In this document: one piece after another, positions 48,114-59,516 of the stretch
Layout of the letters: each line of letters opens with the position of its first letter
Numbering within the stretch: the stretch's first letter is position 1
Source: Ganoderma boninense
Taxonomy: Eukaryota > Basidiomycota > Agaricomycetes > Polyporales > Polyporaceae
Direction: 5' to 3'
Assembly (NCBI GenBank): GCA_002900995.3
Contig: CM035308.1
Span: 2,852,001-2,916,000, forward strand
DNA length: 64,000 bases
Notes under the pieces: model-generated
The model's input: the letters and a program-made list of their open reading frames with translations, nothing else
Database searches by the model: none
What the model was told of the DNA's origin: nothing
Translations under genes and position numbers: made by a program

Positions 48114-51100
48114 CGTGAGAGTCCGACGCGTCGCACCGCGAACGCCTGTTGCCCAAAGAAGAGCCTCGGAGCAACACCGATGTGTGGCCGTACCACGGTC
48201 CAAGACCGTACCGCCTCCCTGGCCAATGATGGGGGCCGACTGTCTTACTTATCAACCAAATTCAGCCCGGGCAGCTAGAGATCGCGGCCGATCAGACGGA
48301 TTTGGACAGCCATCGCAAGCTGCACGATTTACGCGCCCGGACCCTGCATCCTAAAGCCGCAAACGCCTCCATTCGAAGATGACCATCGCGGCAAACGCGA
48401 CATGCCCGGCGCCCACGGTCAGGCGTTCTCGAACAGTTGGATCCGTAAGGCAGGATGATGAGATGGCTGAGACGCGGGCGAGCCGGGCGGATATCAGTTG
48501 GGAGCTGTGAATGGCGGAAGGAAAGTTTTCTTGTACTTTGGAGGGAGTAACCCGATGACCTACTCTGTGGGCGTGGCGGCCAGACAGGCGATCTTCTCTC
48601 AGGCTGAAGCCTGCGCATCCGTTGCTGTCAAACAATTCAGTATCAACTGTTAGTCTAAAACGGAGCTGTGCTCCTATTAATGCGTGCAGGGAGTTACTTG
48701 CAGCAAACAGAGCGCTTTCGGGAAACCTGTGCATGCAGGTCAAGCATCTGTAAAGAGGTCCGTCAGGTCACCACAGTAAGTCGCTTCGGCTATCAAAAGG
48801 CGCGGGAACTTGTCGCCGGCTTTTGCCGCCAATTTTTACCTCCGTCTTGGTGCCAGTTCGGGACGGTTCTGCTGGCTTGCTGGATACAACCCCAGCACAT
48901 ATCTATCCTGCGGCATGTCTCTGTGTGCCTTTCACTCATGTCTTGCTCTGCGGCGTCTCGGCGCGCACTGCCTTGCTCCGCGCCGATTACCGCCTATCCG
49001 AGGACGCGATTCTTCAAGGGCGATGCAGATATCGTCTTACCATGCTGTCTCCTTGGCACCGCACTCTCCTTTCTGCAGGGTCTCGACTCTCGACCGTCTT
49101 GTTCAGCTCGCATGATTCCGCGTCATCTTCCCGGGCCACACATGCACGGTTTCCCATGACATGGATCATGACTCATCGCCTGGGACCCCAGACGTCTCGT
49201 CGAACGCGTGTGGGTGGGTTCGACGCTCGTCATTACCATGGTCAAGTTCCTCCTTGTCCAAACGCCGCTCCGAACGAGTAGTACTTAGCTATCCCGGAGG
49301 CGGCCGGGGGACTGCTGAGATCCGCATCGCGACCTCGGTCCGCTCCGTCCGCCATGCCGCTGCGTGGCAGCTGAAACCTTGTACGCACAGTGCGTACAGA
49401 ATCTTTGACTGCTGAATCACCCCAGGACTCCGTATTCCCCAGGCTGGCGGGCAGATCAAACCTTTTCTGCCATGTCCCCCTCCCTAACCCGGCATCCGGC
49501 TAGCCGGCCCCCGGGCAGCAATGCTGTGAGGCATGTTTCCTACAGCTCCCGATCCATGAACTCAAAACCTCAGCGAATATTGCGATAGGTTCTCGTCGGC
49601 CCCGCGCTCGCGCCATCATCCTCGATCGTGGCAACGGACGAGGGACCGGTTCTCTCCCCACCCTCGCTCGCATGCGTGCCTGCCGGATCAGACCCTGCAG
49701 ACGACTTACGCCCTCCACTTCCCTCCCGCCATCCCGGCATCAATGTTCGAACGGGTCTGTCCAGCGTCCATGTGCAGCCGCTGGACCATGTCAATCTCTC
49801 CGTGACGCCCCCGCTGTCGCTGTCCCCGCGTCGCTTACGCGCTGCATGGGACGCGCCGTGGCCGCCTGCGAGATGCCGAGGACGTACCGAGGTGGGATAT
49901 CGCACTGGGTTCACGATCGCCAGCAGGCGGCGATTTGATCGTCTTCGCGCATGGTGCTAGCCCAACCACTTGTCATCGCGAGCCTGGCCACGGGCCGTCC
50001 GCGCATTGACACTGGCATCCGTCCCACACGCCCCGCGCGCCCTCGCGTGACACCACCCCCGATCGCCGACTCTATTCCCTCCCCACTGCGTGCCCCCCGC
50101 GCTTTTCTCAGCGCAGACAAGGTCGACTAGGCATCTGCGTTTGGACTTGCTTTGCGACCCACGCCACAAGGTGGCGTACGAAACCTCCGTATTGCAATGC
50201 GTGGCTTCTGTACTTTTCGCCGCCCCGGCCAGGCAATCCGATTTCCAGAGTCGGGACGCGACGGCGCGCGGAGGAGTGCTTACGGAGTCCAAGTCGTCGC
50301 TGATGCATGAGGGCGGTCGGTGGCGTCGCAGGGTTGCGTCCCGTCGTGTGGCGATGGCATGCCCGACAGCATGGATCGCCTGTGTGCCAATCCGGCAGCT
50401 GCTGGTACGACCTGTTTCCTCGATCGGCCACAGGACTGACGCTTCAGCTCAGGCTGCGTGCGTCTCGAGTGCCTGGCTGCTCGGTCCGCCCCGGTGAAAG
50501 TCTCTCACGTCGAGATGATCGAGCCTCCGCTTGCGTACGGAGGTTCTGTCTTGCGCCGGCTCAAGCTCAAGACGAGTGTGCACGTTGTGCGGAGAGGCTC
50601 CGGATGCATCTCGATAGTCGTCGCATCTGGGTCACATTGCATGCGCAAACGATAGACGTGAGATGTCCCATCCATTCGCAACAATGCCTTCGCACCTCGT
50701 ATTAGTGAGGAGTGCCACAGAAGATTATCTTTTAAGTACTCAGCTGATCCGTGAATTCATATTCAGCGTTGCGCGGCAGTTGAGAAGCTATGCACTGGCA
50801 GGGACGAAGTATGGTATGCGCGCCTCCGGGGTGCGGGCCTGGGATTCTGCGTCCAACGACATTTCCCATCCCTCGTGTTGGTCCGCGGTCTCCCGAATTG
50901 ACGCGAGAAAGTAATAAAGTGTGAGAATTTGCCTGCCTGCCTGTTTCGGACCCGCAACGAGGCCCTTACTTAAGTACCAGTGCTCCTTCTCCAAAATGCG
51001 AGTCATTGACGAGCCCCCGTCTCTCCTCCTCCTCCCGTCACTCAGTCATCCAAGGCGTCCTACCTTCCTCTTTTGCCTCTTTGGAACTCGTTGGCAGGCT

Positions 51101-51236
51101 CCTCACCAACGCCTCTGCGCAACACCCCACCCAAACACACCAACAGTGCGTCGCCTTACCATTCGGCCCGTGCCGTCTGTTCCGTGCTGATCACACTTGT
51201 CACTGTCGCTCCCGATCCGCCCTCGCAGAATCTACG

Positions 51237-51851
51237 ATGGCCCCTCTTGCCGCCAGAAACGACGCGAACGACGGAACCGTGGGCGGGATGCCTCACTCCG
51301 TGATGGCTGCAATCATCGTCGCCATTCGTGAGTCCCGATCTCTCCTCTCTCGTGTGCAGGTCGCAGCCGCTCAATTTGGCTGTGCTCGTCCCTCCTCCTT
51401 CCTCCTCCTCCTCCTCCTCCCCCGTCCGCCAGTCTTGGGCGGGGCAGCCTTCGCCGCGTTCGTGCTGTTCGGCACCAGGACTTACCGCGCCGTGATCGCG
51501 TGGTGGAGGGCGAGGAAGGCGTCCGCGTCCACGCCGTTGCCGGCGTCAATGGCCACCCCCGCGACCCCCCCGCGTGGTGGCGTCGCGCGCCCCACCGCGT
51601 CCCTCCCCCGCTTCGCCCAGAACATAGGCGCGGCGATGCACCTCCCCCGTCCGAACACCTCGTCCGCAGCCACCCGACCCGTATCCTCTCTCCGCGCATA
51701 CCCCACTGGCATGGGCCGCCCGCACACCCGCCGCGGCTCCGAGGCGTCGACGAACAGCACGGCGGGGCTCCTCCGCGTGCCCGCGCCGTCGTCGCCTCAG
51801 CCCGTGTTCGTCCGTGGCGGCGCCGCGACGGGCCAGGGCGTGACGCGATGA
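51237..51851 (+). CDS. Small single-pass membrane protein, family member D
   Basis: Exons 51237-51327 and 51433-51851; 105 bp phase-1 intron (GTGAGT...CGCCAG) inside the helix; 169 residues. The start begins MAPLAAR, close to member A. The helix SVMAAIIVAI joined to LLGGAAFAAFVLFG is followed by WWRARK. The tail has PRGGVARPTASLPR, matching A and B, then RAYPTG in place of RHAPTG, and ends with VFVRGGAATGQGVTR, a diverged form of the ARGPTA ending. It is the most distant member and the only one outside the inverted repeat. The shared intron position and phase argue for common descent. Function unknown. Confidence 0.7.
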   Translation: MAPLAARNDANDGTVGGMPHSVMAAIIVAIRESRSLLSRVQVAAAQFGCARPSSFLLLLLLPRPPVLGGAAFAAFVLFGTRTYRAVIAWWRARKASASTPLPASMATPATPPRGGVARPTASLPRFAQNIGAAMHLPRPNTSSAATRPVSSLRAYPTGMGRPHTRRGSEASTNSTAGLLRVPAPSSPQPVFVRGGAATGQGVTR

Positions 51852-54341
51852 CGCGTCTGCGCTCGCGCGCGCCGCGACGACAGTAGCGCTTCAACGCCGG
51901 ACCCTGGTTTCCCTCGTCTTGTTTTGTTCTGCTTTGCCCTTGCATGATCTCTCGGCTCTCGTCTGTCTCACGTCCCTCAGTTCTGCTCTGCCATTCCCAC
52001 TTCCCCCTCTGCCCCCATCCATCCATCCATGTTCCACATCCCACACCCTCATGTCCTCTGTTACGACTGATACCTGGATTCCGCCACACCTGCTCGTCTG
52101 CCGCAGTCGGCCTAATACCCACCCCCTGCCCATTACTTATCCCTAATTTACCTGCTCTCCCGGTGGATCTGGAGGTGTTGGCTGAATGCGAAACCCACCT
52201 GTGTTGTGTGTTGTAATAGTAGTACTACTGTGCGCGCGCGGCTAGTCCGCACGGCGCAACTTGGACCATGATGATGACTGTGACTCTGCTTTCCTTGTAC
52301 CAAGTGCAAGTTAGTATGATTCCCCCGGTCGCGCTTCCGGGTTACGTGATGTGCAATGCGGGGACCCCAGACTGAGACGTGCTGCTAGTGAGGCTTGGGT
52401 CTGGAATTCGGCACCGATCGTTTGTGGGTGCCATTGCGATGCACGGTGCAGACAGGCTGCGGGGCGGCAAGCGCGTTTCCTCCGAGAAGCGCGGATATTC
52501 TTTTCGGGCCTCCCGGACATGAACGGGCCGCACAGTGAGTGTTACACAGTAAGCGCCCTACCAGGAGGCATTTTTCCAGGGTGGAAATTGGAATTTCAAT
52601 CCGAGCCCTGTCGTTTTCCTCGTCCGTGACTTTGCTGCGTTTATTGAGGACTTCGACCATGGATTTTCGCCTGTGTTGTGAGGGTAGGTCTATATGGTTA
52701 AGAACTGCCCCAACGGAATAGGCACGAAGGAGGACAACCGACTCTCGCCGCCTGCGGTACCACATGGAGTCCGAGTCGGTAGCAAAGGCCACCATCAACG
52801 TATCATATCCAGTCATGCTCTGAACGTCCCACCTCCACCATCTAGACATTGTGACATCTGGGACACCCTCGGCGGTGCGTATTACGATTAAAAGAAGCAG
52901 TATTCATGCTCACTCGTTAGAACTCGCGCCGGGCAGTGCACACAGGATATACTGTCACTGAGAGCTCGAAAAGGGTCCACCAACCGGTCTGACGACACGG
53001 GGTATGACGTGGTGCGTTCCCTCCGCCGATCGCGTACCTCTCATTTCCGAAATTGACTATGAGGTGGGCGATATCCTAGAGATCTTGTCCCAGCATCGTC
53101 GTCTGAATCGCCTGCAGGGATCCGCGTGGCTTCCGCCTGCCGGCGAATTCCGTCATCGGATCGTCGTCGCATCGACATCTATGTCGTTACGGGCACATCG
53201 ATCTACTATGCGAGCCTTACAGTGTCTTGTATCTTCGTGGTCTCTTATCCGTTTAGAGCTCTCCGTATGGTGGACTATGAAGTGGATAGGAAACAGATTG
53301 AGTGAGCGCAGTAGCGTCTCTCCTCTTTCCAGGAGACCCCAAAACGGTACCCGAATTACCACCTTGCCGCTGCCCGAATATCTAGATACGAAATGCGGTC
53401 GCTCTAGAGGAGAACATCTAAGCATATTAGTGCTGATGCTACCTGGCCCCAAATCCGCTCACTGGCAGTGGTCAGTCCTCGGATTCACTCACTGCCACCA
53501 TTTTCTGGTCTCGATCCCCCTTCACATCGCTGGATACTCACAGACGCCGCGCAACACCGCGGCCAGATTGCCAGTGCTCTTCTCAAAAATGGAAGATACG
53601 GCAACGTAGGACTTAGATCCTCATCCGAACGCTCATCGCAAGTCATCGCCAGCAAGCGTTTCGCAAAAATTCTCCCACATTTGTGGGCGACCGCGGGAGT
53701 CATAGCATGAAAGCCGCCTGCCTTCAGGATATCTCACTCACCAACCGCACCCCATTTTGCTTCGGGTGAGAGGACCCTGGGGCATTACAATTAATGGTAA
53801 GCGCTGCGAGGATCATCTGCTATACGTATACGGTCACCGCCCTGCAAGCCCTGCTAACAGACCCTGCACAGATGTGGTTGGAAATTCTGCGAGCTCGAGA
53901 GCGCCTGGCAGCAGTGCATATCGCCTACGCAGAGAGGCAAAGCCCTGCACTCGGAAGCTGTACCGTTACCGTTACTCGATTTTGACTATGACCTTACCGG
54001 TTCTTCCCCAGATCTTCGCGATTGCACAGGCCCAGCGTAAGCGTGAGCTCAAAATCGGCTAGAACACCCTTCACCACCGTCTGGAGGCTCGGGCCGCACG
54101 TCCTCCTTGTCTCCGCCGACGAGTCTCTGGATATACGAGCGGTCGACTATCTGAAGCCCGCGTCAGCCCTCTTTGCAACATCTGAACAGTGCATGAATAC
54201 CACCACTTACCCGCACGCGGGACGCCCTGTGCCCTGCCGATAGTGGTGGGAGTATGGCACGAAAGGTGCCGGTCCCAGTGTGTAACTTATCCCGGGGTCG
54301 GTGGGCACTGAATCGCCCCCTTAACTGCGTGCCGCTGACCC
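51852..54341. other. Interval between gene D and the dehydrogenase relic
   Basis: Starts with the CT-rich 3' region of gene D, including a CATC repeat at 52017-52028. Contains a 201-codon plus-strand frame (53004-53609) and a 154-codon minus-strand frame (52385-52849) that I cannot assign. No splice-supported gene found. Confidence 0.35.
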
Positions 54342-55480
54342 TCAGCGACCGGCAAATCTGCTGCTCTGTTCCCTAATGCCCAGGTCACTCGGAGTAGGAA
54401 ACGCGCCGTCGACTCGGATCTGGCGCCCTCCGCGGTTCAACACCACGATGACTCTGACATGCCGGCGGCGAGCGCGTCCTGTGCCACCTACAGCACGTAC
54501 GTACGTACGTACGTGCGCTCGCACGCGAGATAATGATAATGATATTAGACTTCGGTACGAGATGGGAGAACCTACGCACACTGTACGTCCTTCGAATTCT
54601 ATCCTGAGTTGCCGGACGAGGCGAGGTGCGTGGCATCCATCCACCCAGCAGTGCTTACCTCGACGCTCAGGATGCCCTCGACCACAACTTCGGGGCCCAG
54701 GCCCTTCTTCCAGTGTTTCCGGATGAACACAAGCTCGTCCCCCGCGCGCCCTATACATACCCGCCACCCACGTTGGGCAGCTGCAACTTCAGCGCGCTCG
54801 TCACACGCGGGGACATCCGAGTCGTCGTGAGCGTGCCGCGCGAGCCGTGCCGCCCCATGTGCGTGAACGCGCGGTCGGTGTGATAAACAGGCATGTATGC
54901 GGTACTTAGCGTGTCGATGCCGGGTGGCCGCCAGCCGAGCGACGTTGCTCAGGCTGCCAGTGTACCCGGCCACCTTTGCGCTCAATATGAAGCCTTCGAG
55001 AGCGTGATCTCGGGGGCGAGCTGTCTGCAAGGAGGGGAAGGAGGCGCGCGGTGGTTTGGGTTCATCGGGATAAGGGAAGGCGAGGCGCGGACGCACGTCG
55101 CACAAACGCTACTGGAGGGTGCAATCGGTGCAGGGGTGGCCACTAGCTCTGAGCTCACCAGTGTAGCTGGAGCCAGCGGTATCCGGATCCGCTCGCTTGT
55201 GCGACCGCTGCATGGGAGTGGTATGGGACTGTGCTCGGCACCATGGGCACGCTGGATTCATACTTAGGCTGCTGCGGCAGCTGCTACTTATCCCGTGCAC
55301 GCAGATGCGGGCGAGGAAGAGGGGTGAAGGGTACTACGCGGCGCCGAAGAGGGCAATCTGTTCCCCCTGATCGCCCCACGAGTTTAGCATCAGCGTTTGC
55401 TCTTGCGAAGGTATCCGGATAGAGAAGCGCAGTGAGGAGCTGTGAAGATGGGAGAAGGGCCTGCCTACCTCGATGCTGCA
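54342..55480 (-). pseudogene. Decayed FMN-dependent alpha-hydroxy-acid dehydrogenase (lactate oxidase/monooxygenase type)
   Basis: Reading the minus strand downward, pieces of this TIM-barrel flavoenzyme family appear in the right order. First LLYPDTFARANADAKL (about 55430). Then VPMVPSTVPYHS...GYRWLQLHW (55272-55159), ending at a GTGAGC donor. Then RDHALEGFILSAKVAGY (about 55010) and GWRPPGIDT (about 54930). Then ELVFIRKHW...VVVEGILSVE (54742-54659), ending at GTAAGC, and finally VIVVLNRGGRQ...VDGAF (about 54450-54390). Intact members have SNHGGRQ at the last site, where the His is the catalytic base; here it reads LNRGGRQ. Frames also shift between the AKVAGY and GWRPP pieces, where a TLDT-like stretch is lost. 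I conclude the gene is non-functional. The 5' end is uncertain and may extend to about 55790. Confidence 0.65.
54495..54514. repeat. ACGT tetranucleotide repeat, 5 copies
   Basis: Five perfect ACGT units (self-complementary), inside what would be an intron of the dehydrogenase relic. Confidence 0.9.
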
Positions 55481-56402
55481 CCGTGACTCGTGGCGTGGCG
55501 AATCTGCTGCGGGGTCATCGATAAGTCACCGATAACCTTCCACTTGTTGAGCGTTGAGCTCTTTGCGGCTCGCGTGGACCGTCTCGTGCGTGTCTGCGTT
55601 GCCGAAGACTGGATTGGGCCTGAGGGATAGCCGTGGGACGTGTGCCTCTCGCGTGGACCGGACGCGCATGTGGTCCAAGTGCGCCGTCCTGCAGGGCGTG
55701 GAAGAGGAACCTGGAAGGAGTTAGAAGCGACTGGGAGACGCACCCTGTCGATCGTCGAGCTTCTCGCTCGACCTTCTTCACGTCCACGGAGCCGATTTAT
55801 GGCTGTGGTAGCACTCGTTCGGACAGTTCCTCAGACCACAACCTCTGCCTTGTCTGTGTTTGTCACGGGATCTCCGTCTTCGCCTGACTTGGTGGATGTA
55901 GTCCTCAGAGACATACTTACCTGTCTTGTACTTCAGGAAAATAAAGAGGAGATGGAAGGTCAGAGATTTAGTGTTTTGGAAGGAGAGTGCCGTGTTCAAG
56001 TGTTAGTATGTGAAGGTGCAAGAAGTAGACTCTACCTTCCGGGCCGCAGTCCCTCCTTTAATATGCCTGACTTTCGATCCCCCGACCCGGAATTCTCGCG
56101 AACGGTGTAGGCAGCGCCCATCATAGGCTTCTCACAAGGTGAAGCACACACCGTTCCGTTCAACGTTGGGTCCAGCTATTGGTCCTCTTGGCACGTTGCC
56201 AGGCGACAGTCATCGGCTTCAACGATGGGAGGAGGGGAATGAGGGGATCTGCAGAGGAGAACTCTGCGCTCGAATACTTGGAAAAGGAACGCACCACTTG
56301 CGAGTCACCACCACGCCGACAAAACGCTGATGACGCTTCTTTCCACATCTCCTTTAATTCTGGCCAGTAGGGAAAGTGAATATACTTGACATGTGCCCAC
56401 CA
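55481..56402. other. Interval upstream of the dehydrogenase relic
   Basis: May hold degraded 5' exons of the relic on the minus strand (frames 55515-55787 and 55778-55999, the latter ending at a GTAAGT donor near 55923). I could not place them against the family. Confidence 0.3.
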
Positions 56403-57558
56403 TGGATGGTAGCGACAGCAGCAGTATCCCGGAGGGCTGGGAGGGAGATGCGAGTGAGTACGGTGCACTGGGGATTTGGGGGGCGCGGGGGGCGGTTTGC
56501 TTCTGACCATTGGGAGCCGGGGTTTTCTATATCTGTATCACGTCAGCCATCAAGAACCATTAATACCGACCGGCGTATGCGAAATCATATCATATAACTT
56601 AGAAGCCAGGACGAGGACAGACAGACTCCTCACTTCCGCTCATCGGGCGACGGAGTCCGCGGCGGGGTGCCGATCACGTACGGCCCCGGGACCAACCGAC
56701 TATATGCAGGTCGGAAGATGACCAATCCATCGCACGAGCTCGAAGGGTGCGGTGAGATGGGGGTACTGGTCCTGGGCCAAAGATGGCCCCGGAGATGGTT
56801 TATTTCGAGCGGGGTCACCGACCTTGGGGTGGCAGGGCTGATAATTGGCCTTCATAGCGCTGCTTGGGGAAGGTCAAACCGACTACCTTGCCGTTTTCTC
56901 GCGCCGGGGATGAAGGAAACGCGGAGAGACTGGCAGGGAAGAGCGCGTCGACGAAGCTGTCGCGAGTGGAATGGGGACCCCGAGAGGCGTGGCCGTGGAC
57001 GCTGCTAGATGTGCATGTAGTTCAGTGTAAAACATCAACGTCCATGGAGGGAATCACTTGTGGTTGGCCCTCGAACTCGTCCTGTCGAGTCAACGAGTTC
57101 AAGACGGACGGCTCCGCGGCGTGCGCAGCACAGAAACATCTGGAGGGTTCCCCCGAGCCATTTTCCCGAGGCATGCATGACCCATGACGCAGACACAGAA
57201 TGCAAAGTGCCGCGGCGGCGGAAACGCAGTCAACCTTCCAGTCTACTGTATACGGATCGTGATCGGAGATGAAAGCTTCCTCGAGAGCTGCGCAGCACTC
57301 GGACGACGGCTTCTTGGGGCGCAGCGGGCGTCACCTTCTTGGGGCGCAGCGGGCGTCACAACAAAGTGGCATACCACACACACACCACAAGTCCCTCCCG
57401 CAGCGCGTGCCGCGCTACGCCCTGTCCCTGTCGATCCAGACGCAGCCGAGTGCACGTTCACACTCGGGGGAGGGGGGCTAGGGGATGATGCATGGCGTGA
57501 CATGCGCGCAGCAGGCGAGACTGCGTTAGGTCGGGGGTGGAGCACGATGCAAGCGTAG
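56403..57558 (+). CDS. Candidate multi-exon gene, unidentified
   Basis: Exon-like pieces on the plus strand. The first begins MDGSDSSSIPEGWEGDA (56403) and runs into a GTGAGTACGG donor region. The second has GVPITYGPGTNRLYAGRK and TNPSHELEG (56665-56745) before another GTGAG. The third has RLAGKSASTKLSRVEWGPREAW (56905-56985). The last ends GLGDDAWRDMRAAGETALG with a stop at 57556-57558. The pieces look like protein, but the joins are guesses and I recognise no domain. It contains the 25 bp tandem duplication at 57310-57359, which is not a multiple of three and may have damaged the gene. Confidence 0.25.
57310..57359. repeat. Exact 25 bp tandem duplication
   Basis: CTTCTTGGGGCGCAGCGGGC followed by GTCAC, twice in a row without a mismatch; recent by appearance. 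Confidence 0.95.
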
Positions 57559-57761
57559 GGCGCCGCAGTAGTCAGACTCATGTTGCGCGTCGAGCGTTCG
57601 GGGTGGAATGTTTCGCGTATGGTGTACACTCTGCGCAAGTTTGTTAGAGCGCGCAGGCTGCGAGGGCTAGCTCGCAAGTCGTGGATGCAAGGTTCATCTT
57701 CCATAGAAGGACCAGCAGCCTTGCGAGCGGAGGCGCGGACCTGCTATAAGAGAGACAAGAG

Positions 57762-58196
57762 ATGGAGGGACCCCAAGCAACCTATCCAGAGTCAAACTCC
57801 GAGTCCGAGTCCAGCAGCTGCAGTTCGTCTTCGCCTCCGACGCTTAACCTCTTCTCCTTCATGATGAGCAACAACGCCAACACGGCCACGCAGACGGCAG
57901 CTCTCCAGCCGACGCCGAAGAAACAAGACCCACCGACCCAAGCTGATGGTCTGCAGTATCACTTCATCCTCGCATGCATGCCTCGCTGACCTGAAATGTG
58001 ACCCACGACAGCCCAGTCCATCCTGTCGGACACCAGCACGCTCTGTGGCGACTCGGCAGCGGCCAAACAGGAACAGACCACCACCGCCACGAAGAAACCT
58101 GTCAAGCTGAGCGACTCGGCAGCGGCCTTCGCCAAAAAGGCCATGGAGGAAGGCTGGGGCGCGCCGACCGCCACGCGGCCCTCGCTCGGCGCATGA
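57762..58196 (+). CDS. Small gene of uncertain strand; plus-strand model given
   Basis: Plus model: an exon from ATG 57762 (or 57861) with Ser/Glu-rich SNSESESSS and PTPKKQDPP, an intron ending GACAG at about 58013, and a second exon with SDSAAAFAKKAMEEGWG ending APTATRPSLGA at TGA 58194-58196. The C-terminus recalls the ARGPTATLRP ending of the membrane-protein family, but there is no membrane helix. Minus alternative: MAFLAKAAAESLSLTGFFV... (from 58143) has a good hydrophobic helix, and another minus frame gives a second helix, AAVCVAVLALLLIM, with an acidic tail. The phases did not join in my hands. Expression data would decide. The repeat GGCCGCTGCCGAGTCGC occurs twice, about 70 bases apart. 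Confidence 0.35.
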
Positions 58197-58453
58197 GTAC
58201 ACGCCCTCACCCACCCACTGAGGTGAACCAAGCCTTTTCTCTCGGAGACCACAGGTCTGTGGCTAATCCGCGTTTTCGAATCTAGAGGGGGGTGGGTCCT
58301 CGGTATCGATCGATTGGATATCTTTCCTGACATCGGTCTCGAGACGTGTATGATACACTGTATTGGATTGGAGCAGTCAGCCACGGATATATGTGTGTTC
58401 AGCAGATGCACGACGAATGCGCTGCCCACCATATTCACCGCTGCGCCTTGCTG

Positions 58454-59516
58454 CTACATGAAGTCGTCCATCATCTCCTGCACGCTCTGACTCTGCTGGG
58501 GCTGCTCGTCGTCCTCGTCGAGCTGGACGTTGTCGTACGACCGTGCCGCCTTCTCTGCCTCGCGTGCCTTCGCCAGGTCCGCGTCGGCCTTCTTCTGCAT
58601 GAGGCCGGAAAAACATCAGCTGTCTCAAGTGGGCGGCCGAATGACCGAATGACAGGGTATGAGCAGCACACAGACCTTCTGCGCGGCTGCCGCGCGCTTG
58701 GTTGCGTTTTCTTTCTTGACGCGGTCCACGCGCTCCTGCTCGTGATCGACCGCCCGTTCAACCTTGGTCTTGTTGAGGCGGTTGACGATCACGTTCTCGC
58801 GCTTCGCGATGTGGACTGCAGACAGCGTCACGACCAAGGTCTGCACAAATGAAGCGGGGGTAACGCACTCCGCTTGACCTGACAGAATGTTATCAGCGAT
58901 GGGTCCTACACTCCAGCAAGAAGGATTGAGCGTACACGTTTGTCGTTGTGGAACGAGACCTGGCCGACGGTCATGTCACCGGTTTTCTACGAGGAACAAT
59001 CCGGTCAGAATTCGAGGGATCAAAGCTGAATATGTGGAGTAACCTTGAGGTTGTCTGCTGGTGTCCAGATGATCGTCAAGTTATCCTTCTTGTTCCCTGA
59101 TAAGCTGTCGGCATCAGTCTGCGATCGGATGAAAACAACGTGGAGTGGCGCCCTACCTTCGATGGAGTTCGCCTTGACCAGTTGCGCACAGTCGATGAGT
59201 ACGGGCTCCGGAATCGAGTCCCAGGTCATGTCGTCGGGCATGCGGATGTATACGTGCGCCGACGAGAGCTTGTCGACATGGAACCATACGTCTTGTGGCC
59301 AGGCGTACTTGATCAGGTCTTCATCTGAGAGAAATAAGTGCATGTTCAGTCGAAAATCAACACCGAGAACGGGCTATGTTACCGACTCTCAAACTTGTCT
59401 TTCCCCATGTAGATCGTCACTGGTGGATCGTGTGCTGGCATCCCAAAAAATCTGTGAGCTTGCTAGTAATGTTTTGCGGTGATTACCCAACCTGTGGAGG
59501 TAAAGAACAGAACCAT
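58454..59516 (-). CDS. CCDC25 / NFACT-R (DUF814) domain protein
   Basis: Homologue of the conserved eukaryotic CCDC25 family: an N-terminal NFACT-R domain, related to the RNA-binding part of ribosome quality control factors, followed by a charged coiled coil. Seven exons on the minus strand. Exon 1 (59516-59492) gives MVLFFTSTA; exon 2 (59434-59387) DPPVTIYMGKDKFE; exon 3 (from 59324) NEDLIKYAWPQDVWFHVDKL and onward to LVKANSIE. Then come GNKKDNLTIIWTPADNLK, KTGDMTVGQVSFHNDKR, a long exon with VNRLNKTKVER and a Lys/Glu/Arg-rich coil, and a last exon ending QEMMDDFM (stop 58454-58456). About 215 residues, normal for the family. Splice sites are GT-AG, and some phases were chosen to match the family (KFEN|EDL). 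Divergent from the P450 gene, 453 bp start to start. Likely a housekeeping gene; the exact role in fungi is not established to my knowledge. Confidence 0.9.

Larger units (their letters stand above)
46578..51236. other. Single-copy, gene-poor interval with one MITE and one hairpin
   Basis: The first sequence outside the inverted repeat. It has many open frames of 60-160 codons on both strands (48823-49281 and 49628-49960 among them), none with a motif I recognise. A frame near 50570-50650 has an F-box-like look but is too short to name. The MITE at 47074 and the hairpin at 48076 are listed separately. Confidence 0.4.
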
